From Hermatobates lingyangjiaoensis (Eukaryota > Arthropoda > Insecta > Hemiptera > Hermatobatidae), in the NCBI GenBank assembly GCA_026182355.1, contig JAPFBL010000068.1:1746001-1810000 (forward strand): 64,000 nucleotides of DNA. The letters are read 5' to 3'. Positions 50,402-61,760 of the stretch are shown piece by piece. The translations under genes were made by a program, and so were the position numbers. The notes under the pieces were generated by a model. That model saw only the letters and a program-made list of their open reading frames with translations, had not been told where the DNA came from and searched no databases. Positions within the stretch are counted from its first letter, which is position 1. Each line of letters begins with the position of its first letter.

Positions 50402-53167
50402 AAATCAAACAGAGGTACAGATTAGAAAATTTATGGAACAATCAACTCTTCTTCTAGCCGATCCAGATGCGATTTAAATGATACCGTTTTATCAGTTAAT
50501 AAAGAGTGTTCAAAGTTAGAATCGAGCTCATGGCGGTGATCTATTATAATGATAGAAAGTGTTAGCTACGTGATCTCTTAAAGGCACTAATGAATCTAAT
50601 TCTGGTATACCAGCAAATGCAAATCTGTCCATAGAAGCAGATATTGTATGTGTAGGACAAAAGTTTTGAATAATGCCATCATTCAGAGAAAACAATGTCA
50701 CCTGTAAAAATCTATGCTTGACAAGAACGCTCTCCTTGGAGCAACCCTAGTCCAGAATCAACTAGACAACGGCTCCTCAACGTTTTTTTTCCTTTTTGAC
50801 CACCTATGACTTAAAAAATATCATTTCAATTTTCAACTTTAGATATGTAAAATTTAGATTTGTAAATTTTTGAAAAAATATTTCATTATAACTTAATATA
50901 AAATATAACAACAAATTGATGTCATTATATTCAAAAAATGAATTTGAAATATAAAAATGCTATTTTTTTAAAAACAACAACATATATTAATTAAAGTTTT
51001 TTTTAAATAATTTATAAAAAAAATCAACTTTGAATGTAGAGAATAAAAAAGAAACCCCCTCTATTAATCTTCAGGTGAAGGAAATGATGATGATTCCAAC
51101 AAGCAGGAACGTAGCATGAAGTGGAACAAGAACGGAAGCTGAGACCTGTGGTCTGATGGGTCAATAAGGTCAGTACATTGGTCCAATCAGAAAAACGCCT
51201 TTTTATCGTCCTATTATTTTTATCATCCATAAGGGATGACTATATAGCATCTGTCCACAAGCGAAACTCGAATTCCAAGAAGTCACTTGGACAATTAGTA
51301 TGGCAACTCCAGCCACAAGATCGATAAAACGCTCGTAAGATCAAGGCCACCAGTTCAAAAATCGTGAGAGCAGAAACTACTAATTTTAACAATAAGAAAT
51401 AACAATACAGTACTTCAAAAGATTAGATTCTTTTGAGAAACTGATGAAAACATTGTGCTAAAGTTTATGTTTTAAAGTTTAGTTCGATACGTTATTTATA
51501 TATTTTTCGTTATGATGAAAGGATATATGAATATAAATTTGGCAGCGACCATTAATTGCCCAATATTAACCTCCATGTTACTATGTTTTTATTTGTAAAG
51601 AAACATATGGACCCAATGGAGTTCACATAACATCACGTAGATAATATTGTCAACTCCTAAACTATACATTGAGACACATATGTTGACTGAAACGGGAGAC
51701 AATCATCCAATGTCACTGAGGAAAAAAATGCCTCAATGTAAGACTCCTTTTAATTTTTTTTTAATTTTTAAATGCTATATTCATGGGCCTCCTACACACT
51801 TAAGGATGCACTGGTTTCACCGCTTTCGCGTAAGACCTGCCAATTAAGATATAGCTTAATCCTTGTCGTCTTAGAACGCTTCGATGGAATATGATCATTA
51901 AAATGTACTAGCGATAAACAAAACATCATAGCATAACACATTGCCAACCATCCGTATTGAAAACATATGCGACCTTGGTAATTTTCCCTCCTACAGATGA
52001 CACAATACTGGATTGCACTCATAGGGAGTCAATGAGGAATAATTAACATGGCCTTGTGATTCGGTCCGCAGCCTGACCCAAGTCTCCGAGACTAATTGTA
52101 GTGCCTATTCTTCCAATGACAGTTAACGCTATGCTCACGTTTATCAAGGCGCGCTTTTCCACCTAATTGAATAAGTCGACCTTTCTTCGCAAAATTTAAA
52201 AACAACCCAATTTGCAAAAAACATATTTCTTTTAGCTTATTATTAATTTACTATAAATAAATTATAGAAATCATGAAAAACAATCCATTTTGAGATGTAG
52301 TCGAGTAACACGTTTATGATATTTTTTTGAAATTTCCGGTTGGGTGTATATATAATTTTCTTTAAACATCTTAGAAGTCTTTTTAAAAATATGAAATTTG
52401 ATAGATATAAATTTTTGACGTGAAAACTAGCTCTATAGTTTTTAAGCCGAATTGATCTACCAGAAGATAAATTATTGTACATCATGTTCAAGTAAATCTA
52501 TTGTTTCTCTGCTTTTCTGATGATTCTAGAAACTTGAAATGTTTTAAATGCCATCTCAATGTGGTATAAAATACTCAATACATCTATACTTAATCATTAC
52601 ATAGATCAGTATCCGAAATGAATACATAAGAGTTTTTAGACTATTACCAATGATTTATTCACTAAAATTATTAATGGATTTAATACACTATACAGAGCAA
52701 GTATTTATTTACAACTGAATCACTTCCCGGATTTATTTATCGTAATTTTTAATATTGGATGATAAGAATAACTCTCAAAACTTGCAAGTTGATTTGTACC
52801 ACTTTCAAAATATTTTATTTCAACCCAAAAAATATTTCAATAAGTTTAAACTCGAAAAAATTAGCCGAATAGAAATATTGAAACAAGTTTGAAACGAACG
52901 ATGTTTGCTCAAAAATCTTATCCAAATTGATATTGATTTGAAGTTATCAAAAATGTAAACTAAATCAATGTGACCCTTGAGATGTTTGTTTTTCATTTAT
53001 TTGTAATCTACTATAACTAGACCATAGTAATCATGATCTGAATTGCCAGCTGGTGATTTCGCCCTGTTTATACGTTTCAGGCCCCCTCAATTAGTACTCA
53101 ATTGTGCAAATCCTGATTTCATTTGATTTGATCAGGAAGGCGCATTCCCGATTGATTTTATAGTAGG
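50402..53167. other. Upstream flank / probable 5' UTR intron of Hsp70
   Basis: No coding frame supported. A GGCTCCTCAACG followed by a T8 run at 50770 weakly resembles a hAT end. I found no convincing heat-shock element array (alternating GAA and TTC every five bases) and cannot place the promoter. Confidence 0.4.
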
Positions 53168-53350
53168 TCTCCTAAAATTTTTACCTGACTCAAGTTTATT
53201 AGAGAAGGGATCTTTAACGAGTACCTGAAGTCGTCCAGACCCAGGACTGACAGCTTTATGTCGTCCCCAAGGGACAGTGTGCACAAGACTTGTAATCTCC
53301 TGCAATCTTCAGCACTAAAAGCATGTACTATACCTGTTAGACTACATCTG
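53168..53350 (-). repeat. SINE family S, partial copy
   Basis: Shares CTAA...TTT...CCTGACTCAA, GAGAAGGGATCTTTAACGAG, TACCTGAAGTCGT and GGGACAGTGTGC with 8860-8960. The tail is not recognisable. Confidence 0.65.
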
Positions 53351-53809
53351 ACCACAATTTGATAAAACTGAAGCAAGAAAAAATGTTCTTCTTATTTAAA
53401 AAGAATATTCATTCTTGTATATGTACTTGAAGCGCCGTTCAGAAATAGTTTTTAACATAATTGTTTATTCTTCCTAATTCAATGTTGAGTATAAATGAAA
53501 AAAAAAACATTTTTAAATGAATCTATTGTTTGGGTATCTTGAAAATATGAGAAGTTAAAATTCAACAGATTCCCAGTTTAATTTAAAAAGGATATGTGTT
53601 ATCTGAATAAATTAAATATTAATATAAAAGTTAAAAAAGAATTGTAAAAAGATAAAAACATGTTTCATTCCAAGCCATGATTTAATGTCTCCACCTTCTG
53701 AAAAACGCCAGAAAATGTTCAGAACTCCCAAATTGCTTTTATGGTCTCAAATATAGAAACAATCTAAAAGACAATGTTTCCTGGTTTATTCTGTTTTTTT
53801 TTTCCTATG

Positions 53810-54130
53810 TAGGGGGTCTTAAACAATGAAAAAGGACGATTTTTGGGAAAAGACGGCTGGGATAGAGGGAGATTTGCCTGCGGAGTGAGACCACTATCCG
53901 GCGAGAGGGGTGCGATTTATCATTCATAATGGGGGTGGTGGGAGGGTTGCTGGCCACGGTCCAAGGGGGTATTGTTATCAGGGGAGCGATAACTCTCACC
54001 CCCAACCCCTCCACCAAACACACACCGCTGCACTGGGGCCCTCAAAACGAAACCATTATTAATAAATCCCGCCCTTTCAATCTTACTCTCGCTATTCACA
54101 AGGACATGACTACCTCGTGTTGTTCATAAC
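53810..54130. other. GC-richer patch upstream of Hsp70, function unknown
   Basis: Clearly GC-richer than its surroundings, with several CpG and G/C runs (GGGGGTGGTGGGAGGG at 53930-53945). It lies about 3.5 kb upstream of the Hsp70 ATG. It could hold the first non-coding exon or promoter, or be an unrecognised repeat. The overlapping frames on both strands show no domain. Confidence 0.3.
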
Positions 54131-55804
54131 ATCGCCCAACGACGAAATTTGTAGCCTAGTTTTGCGGGCTGCCTCTATGCCTTCCCCTTGTGCAATAATT
54201 ATTGCTGACTTGGCGCTTCCATTTCCGCATAAAAATAGAAAAGTATAGACCAAACAACTGCCAACTGTGCTCACTATTTCACAATACTAAATTACTCGGC
54301 AATGCGTATGCCTATTTGTATGGCATAACTCTCCACCAGGAAGTATTGATATTACTCGCAGTAAATTTATTCACCTTTCACCACCACACATATTAAAATC
54401 TGCTCAACTTTTTTACATTCAACTGTTATTCTCAATGCACAGTAACTGCAATAAATTAAAATTTAAATCAATTGTACTCTCGTCGTTAATTTTATACTTG
54501 AAATAATGGAATACTGGTTGTTTGATATGAATAATACTCGCCTCCCTTCGAGCTTGCCCTTGGTCAACTGAAGCTAACACTAATAATACTTTTAAGTATT
54601 ACAACAAGCCACAAATCTTAATTAAGACAATAAAAATTTATTTATCTGAATTTTTTTCGATTTTTGAAATTTTCTCTCACAGTCAATTTGAAATGTAAAA
54701 CGAATATTTGTTAACCATAAATAATAAAATGAATTCCATGAGTACGTGTAAATTAAAGAATAAGTGCTATCCCGTGATATATGTTCTTTCGACAGGGAAT
54801 AACATATTTCGTTACCGTAGACAACAATTCAATTAAATAACAGTAAAATAACTATAAATAAGTAGGATTTATGATTATGTTATACCAAAAATCATATGAA
54901 CCGTAGAAAAGGTACATAATAGTATTTTATGTAAAAAATGTACTCAATCTCATTCGTTCTTCTGGTTAGAATTTATAAACTCGAAATTTGTATTCTTTGT
55001 CTTATGAATATAAATATTGGTTGACAAGAATTTCAGAAATTTTTAAATTATGGAAGAGATAGTTTTAGATTTAAATGAACCACTATTAAGCCTATCTGTA
55101 GTCACTTTTAGAATTGTGATATAACAGTTATTACTACATCTAAAATATAATCGATGCAATTAAAATGGCAACATTAAAGTAAAGCAATCTAATATTACGA
55201 CTGTGCGAGTTTTATAAGACATTTACTTACAGTAAAATTGAATAAACCACTACAGGCTTTCAATATTTCCTTTAATTGAGATTGAAATAAAGAAAATTTC
55301 ATGGATTTGGGATTATTTTAATATAACCGTTAAAAATATAACTATTCAGTTTTACCTACACTGATTTATGGACTTAGGGACCTTAGTTTCATTACAATGT
55401 ATAGAAGTCATTATAGCAATGTATTAAAAGCAAATTTAAAATAATAAATATTTCGCAATAAAGATTATTGAGTATTAAAATGACATGACCTTGTTTATTG
55501 GATCGACTCAGTTCGAGTAATAGGTGTTTTAAAGTTTTCATTAAAGCGCCTTGGTGAAGGAATGACAAGGCATTATGTCTGTGTGCTACACTCAGATGGT
55601 GCAGAACGAAGCAATATCACACTCGAGTTGAGTGTTCGCAGGCTTTTCCGGGTTATGGCCCCATGGGGACACGTCAGCTTGAAGGTCTCATCTCTCCTTC
55701 AAGTTTCACTTTTATTGAACATCAACGTTTCAACCCATAATTCAGACATCTTATTGAATTAACCTGGATGATTATATATATTTTATTGAGAAATAGTTTT
55801 TGTT
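54131..55804. other. Gene-free stretch
   Basis: AT-rich, no feature supported. Confidence 0.45.
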
Positions 55805-55920
55805 ATTAATGAGCCCAAAACAAAAAAGTGACTTTCCCGTCATGCATAATTGTTCCCAAACAATAGGGATCATCTACTCTATGGGGCCCGCATTTGTATA
55901 ATATATCAACTTGATATTTT
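55805..55920 (-). repeat. Dispersed repeat C, copy 1
   Basis: The reverse complement matches 63555-63665: ATCAAGTTGATAT, GGGCCCCATAG, CCTATTGTTTGGGAA, TATGCATGA and AAAGTCACTTTTTT. Family not recognised. Confidence 0.75.
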
Positions 55921-56189
55921 ATTTTAAAAATAAAAGATTCAAAGATTTTGAATCTTTGATTTTTTTAAAACAAAAAAATTTTAAGCTACTTTAAACTGAA
56001 ATTTAATGATGATATGGCAGCAGGTGATTGTTATGTGTCTTCAAGTAAAAGGTTACAGCGCCTAGCTTTGCACCAGACAACATACACACAACAGTACATA
56101 CAAAGTTGTACGCACATCCATTGAACATACTGACATAGACACACACCTACACACCGAAACATGCAACCATGCATATAAACATAAATTCC

Positions 56190-56260
56190 TACTTTTGCCT
56201 TTGAAAAAGATTTTAAATAAAATCGAAACGTCGGCAATGAGAGTTTGATTGGAAGTGGAA
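56190..56260 (+). mobile_element. End fragment of a foldback/PLE-type element
   Basis: TTGAAAAAGATTTTAAATAA with stem GATTTT (56209-56214) pairing with AAAATC (56219-56224), then GAAACGTCGGCAATGAGAGT. It matches 14420-14468 apart from the compensatory stem change and GAAAC in place of GAATC. Confidence 0.7.
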
Positions 56261-56261
56261 G

Positions 56262-56572
56262 AAACTTATGGCCCTTCAACTCAACCTAACTCGGTCATCA
56301 CCCTCCTTTCTTACTAATTTAAAAAAATTATCTATATTCTTAAAACTAGGAATTACATTGAAGTCATTACTTTGTACATTTAAACTAGGTAACAAGTCTT
56401 TAATGTACAGAGACTTAGAAGCTCTGTACATTAAAGACTTGTTACCTAGTTTAAATGTACAAAGTAATGACTTCATTGTAATTCCTAGTTTTAAGAATAT
56501 AGATAATTTTTTTAAATTAGAAAGAAAGGAGGGCGATGACCGAGTTAGGTTGAGTTGAAGGGCCATAAGTTT
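56262..56572. repeat. 311-bp near-perfect palindrome
   Basis: Arms of 151 bp (56262-56412 and 56422-56572) around a nine-base spacer, with only a few mismatches. Each arm read outward from the centre encodes the same peptide (KDLLPSLNVQSNDF, then KEGDDRVRLS and a stop). The two long frames reported by six-frame translation on opposite strands are mirror images of one another. The origin is probably an inverted duplication of a transposon end, as it sits inside a PLE-rich cluster. Confidence 0.9.
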
Positions 56573-56821
56573 TTTGTTGACCCGCACTCACCCCTACTCC
56601 ATCCCCACCACCAACTTTCACTTCGACAGAAAGCAGTTTTCAGTTGGCATTTAAACGCCAAAGTAGTTAGTAATATGTATATTTAGTTAATATAAGTAGT
56701 TTAAGAACCTGACGATGACCCATGGGGCCGAAAGCTTGTTATGTTAGTTTAATCTAGTGTAGTGATTAATTAAATATAGTTATCTCCAGTGAAGTGTTTA
56801 TTTAGTATTTCAGCCTTCTTA
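56573..56821 (+). mobile_element. Probable 5' region (pseudo-LTR) of a Penelope-like element
   Basis: Leads into the short PLE-like start frame at 56822. It contains CTGACGA (56709-56715), then TGACCCATGGGGCC and GAAAGCTTG (from 56730), the same CTGANGA / hairpin / GAAA order seen in the other elements. Assignment as a pseudo-LTR is inference from position. Confidence 0.5.
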
Positions 56822-56966
56822 ATGTCTTATGCTAGCTTGCTTTGGCAATTATCACCTGCTCAAAAGAAAATTGTAAGAAAAATAGAAGCTATAAGTAGGA
56901 AAATCGGGAATGCAGAATCTGCTATCAAATTCAATAATACATGCTAATATATATATATATATATAA
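56822..56966 (+). pseudogene. Truncated Penelope-like ORF, N-terminus
   Basis: ATG at 56822 opens 41 codons (MSYASLLWQLSPAQKK, KIEAISRKIGNAESAIKFNN), ending in TAA as a (TA)n tract starts. The Lys/Arg-rich coiled pattern with a following I-K-F-N-N-x-C resembles the N-terminus of PLE proteins. The rest of the protein is missing. Confidence 0.45.
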
Positions 56967-56989
56967 ATGGAAAGATGATCCAGACTGGA

Positions 56990-57140
56990 CGCAATACGAG
57001 CTCAAAATCGAAGAAGAGTAACACACAGAGTAAAGAAACATAGTGACAAACTCCTCTTTCTATTTTCTCCCGAAGACGGATTGCCCGAAAATTTGAGGTT
57101 GTAAGTGTGTTTCTTTACTCTGTGTGTTATTCGTCTTCAA
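56990..57140. mobile_element. Short foldback between TA tracts
   Basis: Inverted ends: ATCGAAGAAGAGTAACACAC (56998 on) and its imperfect complement near 57105-57130 (TTACTCTGTGTGTTATTCGT). CCGAAGACGGATTGCCCGAA, then AAT (57063 on), again has a hairpin-then-GAAA form. Bounded by (TA)n on both sides. Confidence 0.6.
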
Positions 57141-57171
57141 TTTGAACCCTTGTATATATATATATATTGGT

Positions 57172-57379
57172 AAAAGCTGGGAGCAGTCCTTCTTGGATAC
57201 ACGCGTTTAAAAAATGAATTATAATAAATGAGTTAATTCATGAGATAAGAAACCCAGAGGTAAAAATGAGTTTTAGAAAATTAGAAACATTATCTAACAA
57301 ATTAAATAGTGTGAAATCGGACATTCATTTTTTAAACGCATTTATATATACATATACATATATATATATATATATATAA
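57172..57379 (+). pseudogene. Second truncated Penelope-like N-terminus plus (TA)n
   Basis: An open frame with ATG at 57266 reads MSFRKLETLSNKLNSVKSDI, then HFLNA, and runs directly into (TA)n (57349-57379), which encodes Tyr/Ile. It is related in pattern and break point to the frame at 56822. GCGTTTAAAAAATGA at 57211 is repeated inverted at 57318-57333. Confidence 0.45.
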
Positions 57380-57380
57380 T

Positions 57381-57623
57381 GATCAAACAACAATAAGAAA
57401 TGGGAAAACAAGACTAAGATCTTTCAACCGTAACAAGTGGTCTTCGTCAGAGTCAAAAACCCAACTGAACACTAGATGCAGAAAACATCTGGTGAGGAGT
57501 TGAAAAGAGTGGGAGGGAAGAGTGGTATTTTAAAAGGGTGAAAGCACAGGAAAGGACTAATGTCCAGAAAGGGATGTTTGGGGAAACAAAGGAGTACAGT
57601 AAGAAAAAGTACAAAACTATCCG
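57381..57623 (-). mobile_element. 3' UTR and 3' end of the Penelope-like element
   Basis: Directly follows the GIY-YIG frame. The distal 90 bases (57381-57470) hold the repeat found solo at 5131, 13884, 20371, 27367 and 47120, including minus-strand CTCTGACGAAGACC, ACGGTTGAAAGATC. It ends at a (TA)n tract. This linkage identifies the solo repeats as PLE 3' ends. Confidence 0.8.
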
Positions 57624-58225
57624 CTAACTGTCAACCCTCTTTGAAGAGGCTATTGCCCTCGTGACGAAAGTTTCAAGTTTGAAGAGACCGTTACTAATGT
57701 TTATAATATTAGACCTATTAAATTTAATTAGAGACGATTCAATAATATTTCTTAACAACATTGATTTTTCATAGGTAATAAATTTAGCTCCTGTCCAATC
57801 AATATGATGATTTTCATTTTTTATATGCAAAAATAAGGCACTACTGTTTTCCTGTCTACTTACGTTATATTGGTGTTGTTTTACACGTGTTTTTAATGAT
57901 TTACCAGTTTGACCAATATAAATTTTATGGCAATTTTTGCACGGAATTTTATAAATACCAGCGGACTCCAATTCGCTTGGAGAGTTTTTTATTAACATAT
58001 TACCCACGTTATTACGATTAGAAAACACTATATTAAAATCAAGTTGTTTGGCTAATCTTGGAAGGGGGTCCAATGATTCGTGGTATGGCAAAACTATAGA
58101 ATTTGATAATAAAAGGGGCTCTTTTGAAGTATTAGAGAAAGTTTTTTTAGCACCCTTCAAAGCTAAATCGATATAAGAAGAGGGGTATTTTAATGAAAGG
58201 GCAATTGACCTAATGTTATTAATCT
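57624..58225 (-). CDS. Penelope-like element, C-terminal fragment with GIY-YIG endonuclease
   Basis: An open minus-strand frame with no start codon: about 200 residues from INNIRSIALSLKYPSS to a stop at 57624. GIYKIPCKNCHKIYIGQTGK gives the GIY...YIG pair, followed by SLKTRVKQHQ and FLHIKNENHHIDW. In PLEs this nuclease follows the reverse transcriptase and cuts the target. Just before it, DFNIVFSNRNNVGNMLIKNS is the usual PLE connector. The reverse transcriptase is missing: the frame begins beside a TA tract, so the copy is 5'-truncated. The nuclease frame itself is intact over this length. Confidence 0.88.
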
Positions 58226-59370
58226 CTTATTTATATATATATAAATGTGATAAACGAAATGCAATCCAAAAGGACTGATAACACTTAAAATAAACTGTGT
58301 CACATAAAAAGAAACGTAAAGAGGACTAACTTATCAATATTTTGACCGCCATAACAGTCGTACATCACATCCCACATCTACATACATCACATGCTAGACG
58401 ACGACACAAAATATCAAAATTGGGCACCATAAAAAAAAATTACTTCAAAAACTAGAAATAATTTTTGTCTCAAGATATACAAGAATCAACGAAATCCTCT
58501 TGTATAGTCAACTGTACTGAGGGAATGTTGTCACATTTCCTGTTTTTTACTGTCGTTTGTTTACGAGTAGAATAAATACTTGCAAAGAACTCATAAATAT
58601 TACTTGTACAAATGTAATACTTATTCTCTTATGTAATCTTGTACATTGTGATTGGTACTAAATAAACATTGTCTTAGTAATAAGCTCTTGCATATTGTCA
58701 TTTGCATTAAATAACATTTTTGCACCATCATACGTATTCATCAAATTATTACACTCTTTCAATTACAATTACCTTCTGCATTCGTAATGACCTAATTATT
58801 AATCTAAAAAAGAAGAAGGTCATTGTTGAATGTTGAATAACTGGCTAAATAAAGATTTTCTATGAAGCGGAGCAACACAATCAAGCCTTGCTTCGACACT
58901 AAACAAACACTAATAAGTCTAATTTGAAAAGAAAACCTTTTTGGAAATTCATCAATATTGTTAGGATTGCAGTTTAGCATTTGACTGCTATCATGCGCAA
59001 AGCACATCCCCTGCGTGACGCCCGCTGCATGCCTAATACTCGCGCTTCCCCAACTTCCTCTTAATCAAGAATGCAAATGCGCTTCGCTCCTACTCATTTC
59101 TTCAAACATCCTACCTAAATCATCCCCAAAATTTAGGGCTTTTTTTTTAATTAAGCCTTTAAATTGCGTTTCTTACTTCCCTTTTCATTTCCTCTAATAT
59201 TATTGAAATATTTAATATTTGTTTATATTGTAAATATCCTGATATGATTTCAGTATTCCCTTCAACTGTCATAGAATTCATTACTTGTGCAATATGTTAT
59301 AATGTGGTATTTACTCATATTGATGGATTTCGAAAATGTCATCTCCACATAAAAAAGTTGATTAATATGA
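58226..59370. other. Gene-free stretch
   Basis: No feature supported apart from a short TA tract at 58235. Confidence 0.45.
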
Positions 59371-59617
59371 GAACTAAAAACGCGTTTCGAACACTTAGTG
59401 TTCTTCTTCAGGTTTACATCTTACACTTTTGAGATGTTTACTAAGTCATTTCCATAGATCTACTCTCAAGAGATAGATGTAAACCTGAAGAACTTTGTGG
59501 TATCACAAGGGGCCGGCTTGCGGCCTATGTGTGTTCTCTCTCAGGACGGCCACTGTAACCTAACCTAACCTAAACCTGAAGAAGAACATTAAGTGTTCGA
59601 AACGCGTTGTTAGTTTT
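59371..59617. mobile_element. Foldback element D, copy 1, interrupted by a SINE tail
   Basis: Inverted ends: AACTAAAAACGCGTTTCGAA on the left and its near-complement ending at 59617. On the minus strand of the left arm, CTGAAGA (59405-59411) is followed by six-pair stem GAACAC/GTGTTC (59389-59403) and GAAAC. The right arm has CTGAAGA at 59576-59582, stem GAACA/TGTTC (59584-59598), GAAA at 59599-59602. A related copy lies at 62978-63369. Confidence 0.8.
59485..59572 (+). repeat. SINE family S, 5'-truncated insertion with target duplication
   Basis: Matches the tail half of 8763-8840 in reverse: GTGGTATCACAAGGGG, GTGTGTTCTCTC, then the tail TAACCTAACCTAACCTAA. TAAACCTGAAGAA occurs on both sides (from about 59470 and 59571), a direct duplication of about 12 bp. 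The insertion splits the right arm of foldback element D. The 5' truncation plus target duplication is the mark of LINE-driven retroposition. Confidence 0.8.
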
Positions 59618-60143
59618 CATGTTAAACAACTTTTTTTTTTTTTGTACAAATTTTGAAATCCCCCAAAATGTCAAATTAATTTTCCCGACAATGCTAATGT
59701 GTACTTTAACTATATTTGTATTCTATTATTAATTGATTCAATTTTTTTTTTTCAAAGAAAGCAAACAAATAGGACTATTTCATTTGTTTTATGAGTCATT
59801 AATTAAAAACTGAAACAGATAACAGTGATAGTAAAATTGAATGAAAGCAATGTTTCGTTTAGGTTATGTAATGTTTTTCATTGGATTACGAGTCGTTGTC
59901 TGACTCCCACTTTGTATGCCGTGCTGAATCTTCTTCGATCCATCACAATCTTCAACATTAAACTAATAAAGTGCTTTTGAAGATGGATGAAGTTTATATC
60001 TAGCCTGCATAGTTAAACAAGCTAATGAAGAACATTTTTTTTACTTTAAAAAGAATGATTTTATCTTTCAGGTTGTACAAATAGTAAAATTGTGCCATAA
60101 GTATAATTGATTCGACACCCATTTAAGCTATATTACCAATGTT
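59618..60143. other. Gene-free stretch
   Basis: No feature supported; T-rich runs at 59627 and 59740. Confidence 0.45.
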
Positions 60144-60215
60144 GCATGGTGTCACCCATCCAAGTGCTAACCAAGCCCAGTATTGTTTAACTTCAATCAG
60201 CTAACGGAAACAAAG
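60144..60215 (-). pseudogene. 5S rRNA-derived fragment (pseudogene or 5S-type SINE head)
   Basis: The reverse complement reads TTAGCACTTGGATGGGTGAC, one base off the conserved 3' half of animal 5S rRNA. Upstream GAAGTTAAACAA and GGGCTTGGTTAG match the preceding helix region. The 5' half and the 3' terminal helix are too diverged for a working gene. Confidence 0.7.
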
Positions 60216-61760
60216 CCAATCAGCATTCAACAAAAACATGATATAAGATTGCGTAACTTACTTTCTCGTTATATTTTTACAAATGGTTTCTTTCTTGTAC
60301 TATTTTATTTATTACAATTATTTTTTTTTCCTGAATTCCATTAGCCAGGACAAAAGTTTTTCTTGGGATGTGTAATATAACATCATTTGCTAAAACATTC
60401 AACATTCCATTTAAATTGGCAAACTAATGATAATACCAATATTCACGAGAATCTCTGTTTGAGTCAATAATGTGTTAGCAGGTACTAATTAACGATTAAT
60501 GACCGAAATGAGTGGTGTTTCTGAGTGTGCGGCAAGAAAACTGTAATACATTATTTATCATATTCATAACGATTGACTATAATGTGTAGAATGAAAAGCA
60601 CACGCTACTTTCAATGTATTTATTATTAATTATCAATACGGTAGTGCCTTCGTTTATGATTCACACTTATCAGTAAATATGTGAGAGCAAATAGACAGAA
60701 TGATGTAGATGGAATGAGAGGAATGTGAAAAAAGCACTATGAGCAATAGAAGGAGAGGAAGTGAAAGATGAAGAGTGACAGCAAAACGGAGGAGGAGAGT
60801 AAGAGACAACTGAGAGAGTGGTATGAAAAGGAAAAAGAGAGTAGTGTTTGAGAGTAAAAGAGTGATGAAAAAGGAAGAGTAATGGAAAGCCAGCTGCCTT
60901 TTCAGTATTTCTTTCTAATTTACTAAAATTGAAGCTTACTCCTCATGAAGAAATGCATGTTATGAATGGTTTACACGTTTTAAGGTCGACAAAATACATT
61001 TTTCTTATGTTCTTCGGTTGTAAGTGGGCATGTATCTAAAATTTTGTAATTAAATACAAGTTGTTTAGTATGTACATTTTTATAAAATTTCTTGATTAAA
61101 AGAACCCTTATGAGTACTGCATGATAAAAATAGCATAAGTTTTGAATCACTGTAAGATATAACACTAAAGCAGCAGCTATTGAGTTCGAGCAAAGCACTT
61201 GATTTGTTAACTTTAATTATTAACATCTAAACAGTTCAAAGTAAGTGATTTATTGCATCTTTTATTTAAATTTCAATAATAATTAATAATAAACTGAAAT
61301 ATCTTAATTTTAATATACAGTATTTACTTCCTCGAAGGTTGGTCCTGACTAATAATGTAGTCGTCATCGAGTAAGTAGAAATACTGTAGGATTTATGTAA
61401 GCGAAACAAGATATCTTTAGATTTACTTTAATATGCAAAAAATAATGGTTCAATATTACAAGTTAAAAAACTTATCTGTCGAAGTAAAGCTAGGCACAAC
61501 ACATTCTGTGTGTGTTGCCAATCCTAGGCAATATACATTCTGAAACTGTATGAATCAGGCTACTTTGAAATGTAATTTTCACTAATGTAAAACATGTAAG
61601 CCTTTCGTAATGACGTCGTAACCACAATATGTTTATAATAATGTTTAATTTTTGGAACTAAATTCGATTATTTTAACGTGCCGTATTCTCAATGTGAAAA
61701 GTACAAATGAACCATCTTTGTGGGTGCGTACATCTCGTATTTTGAACCAGCTTTAATAGA
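60216..61760. other. Gene-free stretch
   Basis: Contains an AG-rich strand-biased region (60690-60890). No gene or repeat end supported. Confidence 0.45.

Noticed and set aside
50765..50815. hAT transposon end (GGCTCCTCAACG followed by a T run)
   Set aside because: Only about 15 bases of weak similarity, no opposite end and no 8-bp duplication.
53690..53730. Heat-shock element array upstream of Hsp70
   Set aside because: GAA and TTC triplets are present but not at the five-base spacing the heat-shock factor needs.
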